Origin: Nitrospinota bacterium
GTDB lineage: Bacteria > Nitrospinota_A > UBA7883 > JACRGQ01
NCBI GenBank assembly: GCA_016200345.1
Contig: JACQEX010000092.1
Coordinates: forward strand, 1 to 41,534
Length of the DNA: 41,534 nt
Direction of reading: 5' to 3'
Under the pieces are notes generated by a model that was not told where the DNA came from, did no database searches, and worked only from the letters and a program-made list of their open reading frames with translations. How positions within the stretch are numbered: the first letter of the stretch is position 1; each line of letters starts with the position of its first letter. A program made the position numbers and the translations under genes. Shown one piece after another: positions 1 through 9,375 of this stretch.

Positions 1-350
1 ACATGTACGTCTCCGCCGTCCGCGAAAGGTGCAAGGTCATGTACAAGGATTTCATGGCGGGGCGGGAATACGCAAAGTTTATCGAGGCGGAATATCAACT
101 TGCCGTTTCGGAGCTTGGCGACAAAGTCCGCATAATGGCGGACGCCCAAACGAAGGGGATTTTAATAAATATATCCGGAACCAACGCGGTTTTTATCGAG
201 GGGACGGTCCAAAACGGCTTTGTGGCTTCCTCGCATGACGGCACGGAAGAAATTCAATGCACATTTGAATCCAAGTACGAAATCGCCTGGAACCATTTGG
301 CCCCGCGTTTTATGACAAAAATTGCCGAAGAGGTGCGACGTGAACCTTGA
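1..350 (+). CDS. ntpE: V-type ATPase subunit E, C-terminal part (5' end outside window)
   Basis: The frame is open from the window edge and ends with TGA at 348-350. About 115 C-terminal residues are visible, whereas family members are near 200 aa, so the gene starts upstream. Subunit E is part of the peripheral stalk that holds the A3B3 head of V-type ATPases against the membrane sector. By itself this fragment is poorly conserved; the call rests mainly on position, because it directly precedes subunits C, F, A, B and D in the order found in bacterial ntp-type operons. The next gene's GTG start lies inside its last codons. The membrane subunits (I and K) would be expected upstream of the window. 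Confidence 0.72.
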   Translation, partial: MYVSAVRERCKVMYKDFMAGREYAKFIEAEYQLAVSELGDKVRIMADAQTKGILINISGTNAVFIEGTVQNGFVASSHDGTEEIQCTFESKYEIAWNHLAPRFMTKIAEEVRREP

Positions 351-1326
351 ATACCTATCGGCCCGACTTGCCGGAATGCGCTCCGAATTCGTGACGGACG
401 CCGGATTTGACTTAGTCTGCTCCGGCAGGGACATTCACTCCGCGGCCAACATCATGGCGAAATCTATCTTTCGCGCTGGAATAGACGAACAGGGCGGCGC
501 GACACAAAAACAACTTTTATCCGCCGTGGAAAGGGGGCGCTCGGAGATAATAAAAAAAACCGCGGCGCTAGTGCGCAATTGCATACCGCGACATTTAGGA
601 CTCATATTCTCCAGGCTTGAGATGGAGCAGATTAAGGAGGCCGCGAGGCACGTCGCCCTCCCCCGCCCGATTCGTTTTCCGCGCCCGAGCTTTATACGCC
701 TTGCGGATTGCGCCGATTGGACGGAGGAATGGGGTAAGTGCGGGACGATGGCGGAGTTCAAAACATTGCTTTCAACCGTCCGGCATCCGCTGGCCGGAGG
801 TTTTGACCCCGCCCAATCTGGAGGTAGGCTGGAAAAATCACTTGAGACCCATTACTTTGGAAATTTCGTTAAAAACTTCCGTAAATTATCCGAGGACGAG
901 ACCGCTTTCTTTTCGGACATGAACGACTTGGTGAACATTAACTCCGCCTGCGCCGCCGATAGGATGTCCAACCTTGCGACCCAATATTTTTTCACGGACG
1001 GAATCGGAAGGATTGACAAGGAGGGCTTTTCCAAACTTTGCGCCGTGACGGGCGCGGAGTTCCAATCCACGGCCTCCAAGCTGGCCGGATTGAAGTTTGC
1101 CTATAGAAGCGGCCCGGGTGGATTTTCCCAGTCGTTGCTCCGCGCCTATCTGACGAAATGGAAGATTAGAAACATCGTCCGTCCGATGGGGATTTTGGAT
1201 CCCCTACTTTTTTTGGAGGAGTTAAACGCCCAGGCGGCCAACCTAAAACTGGCGATTAACGCGGTAACCCGCACGACGGCGGCAGTCGAGCCGGAAAACT
1301 ATTTAATCTACGGTAAAATCGCATGA
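340..1326 (+). CDS. ntpC: V-type ATPase subunit C (d-type, AC39 family)
   Basis: This 328-residue protein matches the usual length of the funnel-shaped subunit that links the central stalk to the membrane rotor ring. I place the start at GTG 340 rather than the in-frame TTG at 322: AAGAGG at 328-333 is well spaced before 340, and the resulting N-terminus (VNLEYLSARLAG) looks like the family's 'Y..AR.RAM' opening. It overlaps the end of subunit E by 11 bp, and its TGA overlaps the ATG of subunit F (ATGA), so the operon is probably translationally coupled. No catalytic residues are expected. Identity is supported by length and position more than by individual motifs. Confidence 0.82.
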   Translation: MNLEYLSARLAGMRSEFVTDAGFDLVCSGRDIHSAANIMAKSIFRAGIDEQGGATQKQLLSAVERGRSEIIKKTAALVRNCIPRHLGLIFSRLEMEQIKEAARHVALPRPIRFPRPSFIRLADCADWTEEWGKCGTMAEFKTLLSTVRHPLAGGFDPAQSGGRLEKSLETHYFGNFVKNFRKLSEDETAFFSDMNDLVNINSACAADRMSNLATQYFFTDGIGRIDKEGFSKLCAVTGAEFQSTASKLAGLKFAYRSGPGGFSQSLLRAYLTKWKIRNIVRPMGILDPLLFLEELNAQAANLKLAINAVTRTTAAVEPENYLIYGKIA

Positions 1327-1574
1327 GTGAAAATAAATCACTGCTCGTCTTGTCAAACCAAGGGGCGGAGGACGGCTGGAGGCTCGGCGGAAGCACCGCC
1401 GTTACGGTCTCGAACGCGGACGAACTTAACCGCGAACTGGAATCGGCCTTGGGAAACGAATCAATCGGAATCGTCGCCCTGCCGGAAAACCTTCGCGGCA
1501 TGGCGTCGAAAAATATTCTTTCCGCCTTCGAGAAAGCCCCCTTTCCGATTCTTTTTTTCTATCCCACCGGGTAG
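1323..1574 (+). CDS. ntpG: V-type ATPase subunit F
   Basis: This small protein (83 aa, slightly shorter than the usual ~100) lies between subunits C and A, the normal place of the central-stalk subunit F. The segment IGIVALPENLRG followed by a hydrophobic 'FPILFFYPTG' end resembles the family's Rossmann-like fold, in which a 'I..I.I.E.IA..I' strand-helix precedes a 'P.I..IP' strand. ATG 1323 overlaps the stop codon of subunit C. The protein should bind the D subunit and form the rotating shaft. It ends 7 bp before the ATG of subunit A. A longer frame that reads through this region into subunit A is not its continuation. Confidence 0.8.
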   Translation: MSENKSLLVLSNQGAEDGWRLGGSTAVTVSNADELNRELESALGNESIGIVALPENLRGMASKNILSAFEKAPFPILFFYPTG

Positions 1575-1581
1575 TGGAGCG

Positions 1582-3369
1582 ATGAAAATGACGACAAATA
1601 AGAATGGGCAAACCGGCCCGCCGCGCGAAGGCCCGATGGTTTCCGCGGTGTCCGGCCCGGCCGTAAGGGCCGGCGGGATGCGCGGGTGCTTTATGCACGA
1701 AATGACCCGCGTCGGCCCGGAAAATCTTTTGGGCGAAGTGATCAAAATCGAGGGGGATAGCGCGACGCTACAGGTCTTCGAGTCGACGGACGGGTTGAAA
1801 ATCGGCGACGAGGTGAAAAAATCAGGCGAGCTTCTTTCGGTGGATTTGGGGCCCGGCCTTCTCGGCTCGGTTTACGACGGAATTCAACGCCCGCTTTCCT
1901 CGCTGTACGAAAGGTGGGGGAATTTCATCGGGCGTGGCGCGGAGATACAAAAACTGGATTCTGACCGAAAATGGCGTTTTACCCCGACGGTCGGTCTTGG
2001 CGACGAGGTCAAGGGGGGAACGGTAATCGGCACCGTGCCGGAGACAAAGTTTTTAACCCACAAAATTATGGTTCCGCACGGCGTTGCGGGAAAAATCACC
2101 CGCATAACTGAGGGGGATTTTACGATTACCGAGGCGGTGGCCGAGCTTGAGACGGGGGAAAAGCTAACCATGATGCAACGCTGGAACATCCGGGAGCCTC
2201 GCCCCGCCGGGGGAAGGCTTGGGTTCGACGTCCCCATGCTCACTGGCCAGCGGGTTCTGGACACCCTCTTTCCGGTGGCGGAGGGGGGCCGGGCTATAAT
2301 CCCCGGCGGGTTCGGAACGGGAAAAACAGTCATGGAACAGACAATCGCCAAATACGCATCCGCGGACGTGGTGGTATACGTAGGTTGCGGCGAACGCGGA
2401 AACGAGATGGCCGATCTGCTGAACGATTTTCCCAAGCTCGCCGACCCGCACACCGGAGGCCCGCTAATGGATCGAACGGTTATGATTGCGAACACGTCCA
2501 ACATGCCGGTTTCGGCAAGGGAGGCGTCCATCTACACCGGGATAACAATTGCCGAGTATTACCGCGACATGGGCCTTCGCGTTGTTCTGATGGCGGACAG
2601 CACCTCGCGGTGGGCCGAGGCGTTGCGCGAGATGTCCTCCCGACTTGAGGAGATGCCGGGCGAGGAAGGATACCCGACGTACCTCCCCGGACGGTTGGCG
2701 GCATTTTACGAGCGCTCCGGCAGGTTTAAATGCAAGGGACGGGAGGACGAGACCGGCTCGATAACCATCGTGGCCGCCATTTCCCCTCCAGGCGGGGATT
2801 TCTCGGAACCCGTCACGCAGGCTTCTTTGCGCACGGTCTCCACATATTGGGCGCTGGACTACGACCTGGCCTATCAAAGACACTTCCCGGCGGTAAACTG
2901 GCATTTGTCGTTCGTTCTCTCATACGGAAAACTTTCCGGCTGGTTTGAGAAAAACGCCGCGCCGGACTGGATAGACATGACTAAGGAGGTCAACTCCATT
3001 CTTCAAAGGGAGGGGGAGCTGTCCGACATGGCGAAGATCGTGGGCGTTGACTCCATGGGCGAGCCGGAAAAAATGGAGCTTGAGGCGGCCCGCCTTATTC
3101 GGGAGGGGTACCTGCGCCAAAGCGCGGTGCATCCGGCGGACTCGTACTGCAAGTTGTCGCGCCAGGCAAAACTTCTATCGCTAATTCTTTCCTACATTCG
3201 CGCGGCGACGGCGGTCGTGCGCGAGGGAAAGGGCGTGAAAACCGTTTTGAACCCGGAAATCACGGAACGTATTTTGAGAGCAAAGGAGTTGGCGGAGGAT
3301 AAGCTCGACCAAGAAATCGTCCTGCTGGGCGGGGAGATAAACCGCCTTAACGAAAGGGAACCAACGTGA
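1582..3369 (+). CDS. ntpA: V-type ATPase catalytic subunit A
   Basis: At 595 aa this is a standard-length catalytic A subunit. Visible features are an N-terminal beta-barrel with the long V-type insertion, the P-loop GGFGTGKT at residues 242-249 (Lys248 contacts the phosphates), GCGERGNE with the catalytic Glu, and [26 protein letters not shown] split here as the conserved 'SRWAEALRE' and 'GEEGYPTYL' blocks. The P-loop has Gly where many homologues have Pro or Ala at its second position. I chose ATG 1582, preceded by GGAG a few bases upstream, because the longer open frame back to 1327 only overlaps subunit F. It hydrolyses or synthesises ATP; whether the coupling ion is H+ or Na+ cannot be told without subunit K. 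Confidence 0.96.
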   Translation: MKMTTNKNGQTGPPREGPMVSAVSGPAVRAGGMRGCFMHEMTRVGPENLLGEVIKIEGDSATLQVFESTDGLKIGDEVKKSGELLSVDLGPGLLGSVYDGIQRPLSSLYERWGNFIGRGAEIQKLDSDRKWRFTPTVGLGDEVKGGTVIGTVPETKFLTHKIMVPHGVAGKITRITEGDFTITEAVAELETGEKLTMMQRWNIREPRPAGGRLGFDVPMLTGQRVLDTLFPVAEGGRAIIPGGFGTGKTVMEQTIAKYASADVVVYVGCGERGNEMADLLNDFPKLADPHTGGPLMDRTVMIANTSNMPVSAREASIYTGITIAEYYRDMGLRVVLMADSTSRWAEALREMSSRLEEMPGEEGYPTYLPGRLAAFYERSGRFKCKGREDETGSITIVAAISPPGGDFSEPVTQASLRTVSTYWALDYDLAYQRHFPAVNWHLSFVLSYGKLSGWFEKNAAPDWIDMTKEVNSILQREGELSDMAKIVGVDSMGEPEKMELEAARLIREGYLRQSAVHPADSYCKLSRQAKLLSLILSYIRAATAVVREGKGVKTVLNPEITERILRAKELAEDKLDQEIVLLGGEINRLNEREPT

Positions 3370-4757
3370 AGGATTTATTCTCGCGCTCGTGGCGAACCAT
3401 AGATTCCGTAAACGGCCCGCTGATATTCGTAAAAATGGCCGGCGCCGCCCTCGGCGAAATGGCGACTGTGGTGCTTGCGGACGGCTCCCGAAGAACCGGT
3501 CAAGTCATAGGATTGGACGAGTCCACGGCCATCGTCCAAGTTTTTGGCCCGACTGAAAAAATAAGCCCGGCCACCACCTCCGTCCGTTTTCGCGGCGAGG
3601 GCGTAATGGCGAACCTCTCCCCATTACTTCTGGGGCGGGTGTTCAACGGAAGCGGAGAACCGATCGACGGGGCGGAGGCCCCGCACCCGGTGGAAAAAAG
3701 GGACGTGAACGGATCGGCCATCAACCCGGTTCGGCGCGATGTTCCGTCCGATTTTATCCAAACGGGAATATCCGCCATTGACGGAATGAACACGCTCGTA
3801 AGGGGGCAAAAGCTACCGATTTTTTCCGGCGCCGGCCTTCCCGCCAACGAGCTTGCCGGAATGATTATTTCCAACGCAAAAACGCTGAAAAAGGACGGGG
3901 AATTCTCAATCGTCTTTGCCGGAATGGGAATCACCGCCATGGAGGCCGAGTTTTTCATGGACGTATTTGAGTCCTCTGGCGCGCTGGGACACTCCGTCGT
4001 GTTCCTAAACAGGGCCGACGACCCGGTCATCGAACGCCTACTTGCACCGCGTTTTGCACTGACGGTGGCGGAATATCTCGCCTTCGACATTGGGATGCAC
4101 GTCCTTGCCGTGCTTACGGACATGACGCAATATTGCAACGCGCTGAGGGAGGTCTCCTCCACCAGGGAGGAACTTCCGGGCAGGCGCGGCTACCCCGGCT
4201 ATATGTACACCGACCTGGCCGGAATATACGAGCGCGCCGGGAGGATTATGGGGAAAAATGGCTCCATCACACAGCTTCCTATTTTAACGATGCCGGACGA
4301 CGACATAACCCACCCCATACCTGATCTGACCGGCTACATAACGGAGGGGCAAATAACGTTGGACAGAGACCTGCACCGAAAGGGGGTTTCCCCCCCCATA
4401 AACGTGCAACCAAGCCTCTCGCGGCTGATGGGACTCGGCATAGGCCCCAAAAAAACCCGCGAGGACCATCCGCGGCTGTCGGACCAGCTATACATGAGCT
4501 ACTCGATCGGCCTTGAGCAGAGGCGCGTTGCGGCGGTCATAGGCGAGGAGTCATTGAGCGCGACGGACAAAACCTATTTGAAGTTTGCCGACGATTTCGA
4601 GTGGAAGTTTATAAACCAGCAGGGGGAGAGCAGAACGATTGAGGAGACGCTGGATTTGGCCTGGGAACTGCTCGCCATGTTGCCAAAAACGGAGTTGGTG
4701 AGGATTGACCGTGAAATGGTGGCGAAATATCTTCCAAAAACGGAGGACGTAAAATGA
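3366..4757 (+). CDS. ntpB: V-type ATPase regulatory subunit B
   Basis: This 463-aa protein is the non-catalytic partner that alternates with subunit A in the A3B3 head. It lacks a P-loop lysine: the corresponding loop reads [13 protein letters not shown], as is normal for B subunits. Other B-type blocks include [48 protein letters not shown] (seen as [19 protein letters not shown]) and [21 protein letters not shown]. The GTG start at 3366 overlaps the TGA of subunit A by four bases (GTGA), and its own TGA overlaps the ATG of subunit D. The tight overlaps suggest translational coupling that keeps A and B equal. Confidence 0.96.
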   Translation: MKDLFSRSWRTIDSVNGPLIFVKMAGAALGEMATVVLADGSRRTGQVIGLDESTAIVQVFGPTEKISPATTSVRFRGEGVMANLSPLLLGRVFNGSGEPIDGAEAPHPVEKRDVNGSAINPVRRDVPSDFIQTGISAIDGMNTLVRGQKLPIFSGAGLPANELAGMIISNAKTLKKDGEFSIVFAGMGITAMEAEFFMDVFESSGALGHSVVFLNRADDPVIERLLAPRFALTVAEYLAFDIGMHVLAVLTDMTQYCNALREVSSTREELPGRRGYPGYMYTDLAGIYERAGRIMGKNGSITQLPILTMPDDDITHPIPDLTGYITEGQITLDRDLHRKGVSPPINVQPSLSRLMGLGIGPKKTREDHPRLSDQLYMSYSIGLEQRRVAAVIGEESLSATDKTYLKFADDFEWKFINQQGESRTIEETLDLAWELLAMLPKTELVRIDREMVAKYLPKTEDVK

Positions 4758-5380
4758 GCCTTAGGAACAAGGGGAGGCTTGAGCTTTTGAGGCAAAAAAA
4801 GGAGTTGTTGCTGGTCTCGCACGGGGTAAAAATTCTTTCCGCAAAGAGGGACGCGCTTGCGGCGGAGTTTGCCGACGTCTCCCCGCTGGCGAGGGCGTTA
4901 AAAAGCAAACTCGCGGAATCGCTGGTGGCGGCGGAAAAGAGCCTTCTTATTTCCAAATCGCTTGCTCCGGCCCAAAGTCTTTCCACATCAGCCAAGGCCG
5001 CGGAACGGGAGATAAAATTCGTGGCCTCGATTAAAAACGTGTGGGGGGTTCGCATCCCATCGGCGGAATTTCCAGACACGCGAAGGTCGCCGTTCAACAG
5101 GGGCTCAGCCCCCGGCTACCGCTCCACAAGCGTGGACGAAACGGCGGGGCTTTACGAAAAGGCCGTAGGTACCCTTATGGAAACAGCGGTGGCGGAGAGC
5201 AACCTTTTAAAAGTCGGGGCCGCGCTTAAGAACGCCATGCGAAGGGTAAACGCACTGGACACGGTGTTGAGGCCGGAAATAAAGAAAACCATCGCGCAAA
5301 TAAAATTGAAACTGGGCGAGATGGAACGCGAGGAGGTAGCGCGCCTAAAACGCTACAAATCCCTCAAGAGGGGCGTCTAA
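4754..5380 (+). CDS. ntpD: V-type ATPase central-stalk subunit D
   Basis: This 208-aa protein begins with [34 protein letters not shown] in the genome, the basic N-terminal helix typical of subunit D (compare 'P(T/N)...L..LK..L..A..G..LLK.KRD.L'). The rest is a long helical coiled coil ending in a basic tail ([11 protein letters not shown]). It is the rotor shaft inside the A3B3 hexamer. ATG 4754 overlaps the stop of subunit B (ATGA). It is the last V-ATPase gene here; no further same-strand ATPase gene follows and I see no clear terminator hairpin in the 68 bp to the next gene. Confidence 0.92.
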   Translation: MSLRNKGRLELLRQKKELLLVSHGVKILSAKRDALAAEFADVSPLARALKSKLAESLVAAEKSLLISKSLAPAQSLSTSAKAAEREIKFVASIKNVWGVRIPSAEFPDTRRSPFNRGSAPGYRSTSVDETAGLYEKAVGTLMETAVAESNLLKVGAALKNAMRRVNALDTVLRPEIKKTIAQIKLKLGEMEREEVARLKRYKSLKRGV

Positions 5381-5411
5381 GCCTGCCCGGGTTCGCTAAC
5401 TTAAGAACAAG

Positions 5412-5440
5412 TTGTTTATGGACCCGTGTTGCGATAAAAT
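5412..5440 (+). promoter_or_regulatory. Candidate sigma-70 promoter close to the start of the 5449 gene
   Basis: TTGTTT at 5412-5417 and TAAAAT at 5435-5440 are separated by 17 bp. The -10 matches the consensus at five of six positions, the -35 at three. Only 8 bp separate the -10 from the GTG at 5449 and no Shine-Dalgarno sequence is present, so a transcript from here would be leaderless or nearly so. Confidence 0.4.
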
Positions 5441-5448
5441 CCCAAATC

Positions 5449-6330
5449 GTGAAACATAAAAGGTGGTTCTTCAGGTTTTTGGGCGTCGCGGCGCTGACGT
5501 TGGCGTTTTGTCTCTCTTTCCAGCAAACGGCCAAGGCCGAGGATAGCTACCCACAGCTCACATATTCGCTTTGGGGAAATATCAGCTGGGACAACGACAA
5601 CGTGAGCGGCTCCGGCGACATGGCCTACGCCTCGCTCGGGCTGGATTGGTTTATGCTCCCGTACGACATAGCGGCGTTCAACACCTATGTGGCCTACAAA
5701 TGGAGGTCGCGAATCCAGAACGAGGCTTATTACGACGCGAACGGCCCTCTGGCGGGGATGGAGTTTCGCGGAAAATATCTGAGCGTCGGCGCCGATTACT
5801 TCAAGGAAAACCTTCCGCTACAGCCGTATTCTGCGAACGGCGGCGACGCATGCGACGGGAAGTTCCCGTGCGTGTCCGGAATCAACTCGGAGAGGATGCA
5901 GTACTACGCCACCTCCTTCATCCAGTGGGATTTGAGCGATAAAAAAGGGCACGTCTACCTAGGTCTCCCCGGCTCCATTTGGGCTAACGAAACATACGAC
6001 GACGACAACTATAAGGATCCAAACTCCAGAGGCCCGAGCACGATGGGGTTCATAAACCAGGGGATTGACTGGATAAAATTCAGCAACGGATTACTGTTCA
6101 ACACCTTTGCGGAATATCGGTGGAGGAGCAAAACCGTTCAAAACGAGTATTTTGACGCAAACGGCCCCGCCGTTGGAATTGATTTTGCCAAGGATTTTTA
6201 CCATATCGGGGCGGACTATTATTGGCAGTGGTTCCCCAGCTGGCCTTATTCCAAGTCCTCTCTTCCGTCCGGCCCGACGATGTCGGCTAGAATCCAGTTA
6301 TACCTGACCATTTATATATCGAAACCGTAA
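5449..6330 (+). CDS. Exported protein with two tandem copies of one beta-rich domain
   Basis: I do not recognise the family. A signal peptide is clear: basic MKHKRW, a hydrophobic core and an AKA/ED cleavage site near residues 30/31. The 263-aa mature part contains an internal duplication: residues ~38-128 align with ~170-268. The best block is NTYVAYKWRSRIQNEAYYD... versus NTFAEYRWRSKTVQNEYFD..., followed in both by ANGP, a 'G.(E/D)F' strand, 'VGADY/IGADY' and a closing 'PYS'. Alternating aromatic strands and the absence of a lipobox suggest a periplasmic or outer-membrane beta-barrel-like protein. Cys135 and Cys141 in the linker could form a disulfide. The GTG start is forced by the signal peptide. 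Confidence 0.8.
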   Translation: MKHKRWFFRFLGVAALTLAFCLSFQQTAKAEDSYPQLTYSLWGNISWDNDNVSGSGDMAYASLGLDWFMLPYDIAAFNTYVAYKWRSRIQNEAYYDANGPLAGMEFRGKYLSVGADYFKENLPLQPYSANGGDACDGKFPCVSGINSERMQYYATSFIQWDLSDKKGHVYLGLPGSIWANETYDDDNYKDPNSRGPSTMGFINQGIDWIKFSNGLLFNTFAEYRWRSKTVQNEYFDANGPAVGIDFAKDFYHIGADYYWQWFPSWPYSKSSLPSGPTMSARIQLYLTIYISKP

Positions 6331-6348
6331 GATATCAGAAGACTAAAG

Positions 6349-6364
6349 GGTAGGTTTCCCTACC
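6349..6364. terminator. Small hairpin between convergent genes
   Basis: GGTAGG (6349-6354) and CCTACC (6359-6364) form a 6-bp stem with a 4-base loop. It overlaps the stop codon of the helicase gene and lies 19 bp after the stop of the exported-protein gene. There is no T-run on either side, so termination is possible but unproven. Confidence 0.25.
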
Positions 6365-8333
6365 AGCGGCTATTCCTGCTAAAGCCTTGAGTGTGGGTTC
6401 TGCCAACGTTGACGCTCTTCTTTTTCTCCAGAACATCGTCGGGAATGGAGGAGAGAAAAATGGACGGCACCCCCCTATTCCACGAACCGAAAAGATTGCG
6501 GTTTAGCGCCCTAGACAGATAAAGCTTCCGCATGGCGCGGGTCATGCCGACGTAGCAGAGCCTTCGCTCCTCGTTCATCTCCTCAATTTTGTCCATCGAG
6601 TTTTTATGCGGTAGAAGCCCGTCCTCCATCCCGACCATGAACACAACGGGAAACTCCAACCCCTTTGAGACGTGCAGGGTCATTATGGAAACCGTCCCCA
6701 TCCCTTCCTCCACCAAGTCCGATTCCGAGGCCAGCGTTATCCTGTCCAAAAAATCGCCGATGGCGGCGTCGTCCTCCGCGGCGGAGGCAAGCTCCATTAA
6801 GTTTTCAGCCCTCGCCACGTCCTGCGCCGTTTTCTTCTCCTCCAAAAAATTAAGGTAACCGGTGTTTTCAACCGCGTATTTTATCAACGCGGACGCGTTA
6901 GAGGCGCCGGCCATCTCCCCTATGTGCGAAACGACGGCGGCAAAGTTTAAAAGTTCTTTCTTTGCCGAGGCTCCAATCCCGTTGTCCTCGGCCCTCGCCG
7001 CAGAAAGCAGAGACACCCGCCTTGATGCCGCGTAAGACGCAAGCTTTGCCAGGCTCGTGGCGCCGACGCCGCGCGGGGGGGAGCTTATGGCCCTCCTAAA
7101 GCTGAGGTCGTCGTTTTCATTTACGGCAAGCCTAAGCCAAGAAAGCACGTCCTTAATCTCTTTTCTCTCGTAGAACTTCAGCCCGCCGTAAACGCGGTAC
7201 GGGATTTTCCAGCTTGTAAAGGCCTCCTCAATCGTGCGCGACTGGGCGTTCGTCCTGTAAAAGACCGCGAAATCGCCGTAGGCCGCCCCTTTTTTGGCGG
7301 CGGACATAATTTCATAGGCCACAAAATGCGCCTCGTCCATTCCGTCGTCCGCCACGTAAAGCGTAACGGGGTCGCCCGCCTTCTGCTTTGTCCAAAGCTT
7401 TTTTTCCTTCCTTCCACCTATTTCACGCACGACGGAACCGGCGGCGTTTAGGATGTTACCGGCGGAGCGATAATTCTCCTCCAATAGAATCACCCTCGTG
7501 CCGCGAAAATCCCGCTCGAAGTCAAAAATGTTCCCCACCTTGGCGCCGCGCCAACGGTAAATTGACTGGTCGTCGTCGCCAACCGCGAAAAGGTTTCCCT
7601 CGGCTCCGGTGAGAAGCTTTATAAACCTGTATTGGGCTGAATTTGTGTCCTGAAACTCGTCCACCATTATGAACTTAAAACGCGCCCTATAGGCCTCCAA
7701 CACGTCGTCCCTGTTTTCAAAGATTGATATGCAAAGCGTCAGCAGGTCGTCGAAATCCACCGCGTTGTTGGATTTAAGCCGCTCTTGGTACTGATAGTAG
7801 GCTTGGGACAATATTTTGGCCCCTCTAAGGTAAATATCCCCGGCCATCTCCTCCGGCCCCTTCATTTCGTTTTTAAACCTGCTTATCACCCCCATCACCT
7901 TTCTATACGGGAAATCTGTGTCCGGAACGCCCATCTCCTTTAATATCCCCTTGACCAGCGATTTTTGGTCGGTGGCGTCGAAAATAACGGGCATTCTTTC
8001 GTAACCAGCGTGGGCATGCTCGCTTTTTAATATCCGAAGGCAGGCGGCGTGGAACGTGGAGACCCACATCGCGTCGGCGGACACGTCCAAAATGGAGGAG
8101 ATCCTTTGTCTCATCTCGTTCGCGGCTTTGTTGGTAAAGGTGACGCAAAGGACGGAGTCCGGCGAGGCGTGCCCTTCCGTGACAAGTCTGGCGGCCCTTG
8201 TGGTGATTACCCTTGTTTTGCCCGACCCGGCCCCGGCAAGCACCAGCGCTGGACCAAACGTATGGTTTACGGCCTCCATTTGGGCGTCGTTTAGGGGCGT
8301 CTTGGGGGCGCGGAGAAATTCTTGATTCGTCAT
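6360..8333 (-). CDS. Superfamily 1 DNA helicase, UvrD/Rep/PcrA type
   Basis: This 657-aa protein is a 3'-5' DNA helicase of repair and replication restart. In order it shows LNDAQMEAV (Q-motif region), Walker A AGAGSGKT (residues ~33-40), Walker B DEFQDTN (from residue 225), VGDDDQSIYRWRGA, MTLHVSKGLEFPVVF and the final EERRLCYVGMTRA. It ends soon after motif VI and lacks the C-terminal Tudor-like tail of PcrA/UvrD, so in length it is closer to Rep. I start at ATG 8333 (MTNQEFLRAP); the longer frame to 8438 adds residues unlike the family. AGAGGG directly abuts the ATG, too close to act as a normal ribosome binding site. It is transcribed divergently from the diguanylate cyclase gene. Confidence 0.92.
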   Translation of the reverse strand: MTNQEFLRAPKTPLNDAQMEAVNHTFGPALVLAGAGSGKTRVITTRAARLVTEGHASPDSVLCVTFTNKAANEMRQRISSILDVSADAMWVSTFHAACLRILKSEHAHAGYERMPVIFDATDQKSLVKGILKEMGVPDTDFPYRKVMGVISRFKNEMKGPEEMAGDIYLRGAKILSQAYYQYQERLKSNNAVDFDDLLTLCISIFENRDDVLEAYRARFKFIMVDEFQDTNSAQYRFIKLLTGAEGNLFAVGDDDQSIYRWRGAKVGNIFDFERDFRGTRVILLEENYRSAGNILNAAGSVVREIGGRKEKKLWTKQKAGDPVTLYVADDGMDEAHFVAYEIMSAAKKGAAYGDFAVFYRTNAQSRTIEEAFTSWKIPYRVYGGLKFYERKEIKDVLSWLRLAVNENDDLSFRRAISSPPRGVGATSLAKLASYAASRRVSLLSAARAEDNGIGASAKKELLNFAAVVSHIGEMAGASNASALIKYAVENTGYLNFLEEKKTAQDVARAENLMELASAAEDDAAIGDFLDRITLASESDLVEEGMGTVSIMTLHVSKGLEFPVVFMVGMEDGLLPHKNSMDKIEEMNEERRLCYVGMTRAMRKLYLSRALNRNLFGSWNRGVPSIFLSSIPDDVLEKKKSVNVGRTHTQGFSRNSRW

Positions 8334-8450
8334 CCCTCTATGAATATCCTGAAATGATGAAAACTGCAAGTTGACTTTAAAGAAAACTGTGACGGAAAGG
8401 AATAATGTAGAACTATATTCAAAAAATGGTAGCATCAAACCAATAATATT

Positions 8451-9359
8451 ATGGAAGTAAAACAGACCGTACTTGTGGTGGACGACCTCGTACCGAACGT
8501 AAAATTACTTGCGGAGACCCTTAAGCAAAACTACAACATTCTGGAGGCCACCTCCGGCGCCGAGGCGCTTGACATCGTCAAAACAAAGCTACCCGACATT
8601 ATTCTTCTCGACGTAATGATGCCCGAAATGGACGGCTACGCCGTTTGCACCGCTTTAAAATCCGACCCCGCGACAAATCACATTCCGATTATTTTTATCA
8701 CCGCCATGTCGGATTCCGAAAACGAGGCCAAAGGGCTGGAAGCCGGCGCGGTGGACTACATAACGAAGCCGTTCAACATCTCCCTTGTCCGCGCGCGGGT
8801 AAATAATCATCTCGTCCTCAAGCAATATCGGGACAACTTGGAAACAATGTCCATGAACGACGGGCTGACCGGAATTGCCAACAGGCGGTGCTTCGACGTG
8901 ATTCTGGAACGTGAATGGATGAGAATGCTAAGAAACGGCAGGCCGATTTCGCTGATAATGATAGACATAGATTTTTTCAAAATGTTTAACGACGAATACG
9001 GGCACCCGGCCGGGGACGAATGCCTAAAAAACGTCGCCAAGGCCCTGAGGGAAGAGTTAAAACGCCCGTCGGATATTTTGGCCCGATACGGCGGTGAGGA
9101 ATTCGCCTGCATTCTTTCCGACACATCTTTGGAAGGCGCGCATATGCTGGCAAACGCCTTTAGCCGGGCCGTGCTTCAGTTAAAGATTCCCAACAAACAA
9201 TCAACCGTCAATGAATGCGTAACCCTTAGCATGGGCGTCGGAACCATCGTTCCCGGGGCCAACAACAGCATCTCGAAACTCATAAAGGGCGCGGACGACC
9301 TGCTCTACGAGGCGAAAAGGAACGGCAGAAACATAATTAAATTCTCCAACATTTTCTAG
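8451..9359 (+). CDS. Response regulator with GGDEF domain (diguanylate cyclase, single-REC PleD-like)
   Basis: Residues 1-125 are a complete receiver domain: acidic pair DD at 11-12, phosphoacceptor Asp54 in ILLDVMMPEMDG, and Lys106 in YITKPF. Residues ~135-302 form a GGDEF domain with the active-site GGEEF at 214-218 and MIDIDFFK metal-binding strand. The product-inhibition site RxxD is intact as RPSD at 205-208, five residues before GGEEF. It should make c-di-GMP from two GTP on phosphorylation-driven dimerisation. No sensor kinase gene is adjacent. No Shine-Dalgarno sequence precedes ATG 8451; a TATATT at 8414-8419 could be a -10. The methyltransferase gene follows after 16 bp, probably in the same transcript. 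Confidence 0.95.
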   Translation: MEVKQTVLVVDDLVPNVKLLAETLKQNYNILEATSGAEALDIVKTKLPDIILLDVMMPEMDGYAVCTALKSDPATNHIPIIFITAMSDSENEAKGLEAGAVDYITKPFNISLVRARVNNHLVLKQYRDNLETMSMNDGLTGIANRRCFDVILEREWMRMLRNGRPISLIMIDIDFFKMFNDEYGHPAGDECLKNVAKALREELKRPSDILARYGGEEFACILSDTSLEGAHMLANAFSRAVLQLKIPNKQSTVNECVTLSMGVGTIVPGANNSISKLIKGADDLLYEAKRNGRNIIKFSNIF

Positions 9360-9375
9360 GCCTGGATAGACGGAC

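Noticed and set aside
1327-1581. N-terminal extension of V-ATPase subunit A back to 1327
   Set aside because: It runs in another frame across subunit F, has an Arg/Pro-rich composition unlike the family, and ATG 1582 gives the normal subunit A length.
1884-2531. Long antisense open frame (215 codons) opposite V-ATPase subunit A
   Set aside because: It is a shadow of the coding strand with no recognisable domain; the plus-strand gene is certain. The same holds for the 220-codon antisense frame at 3500-4162.
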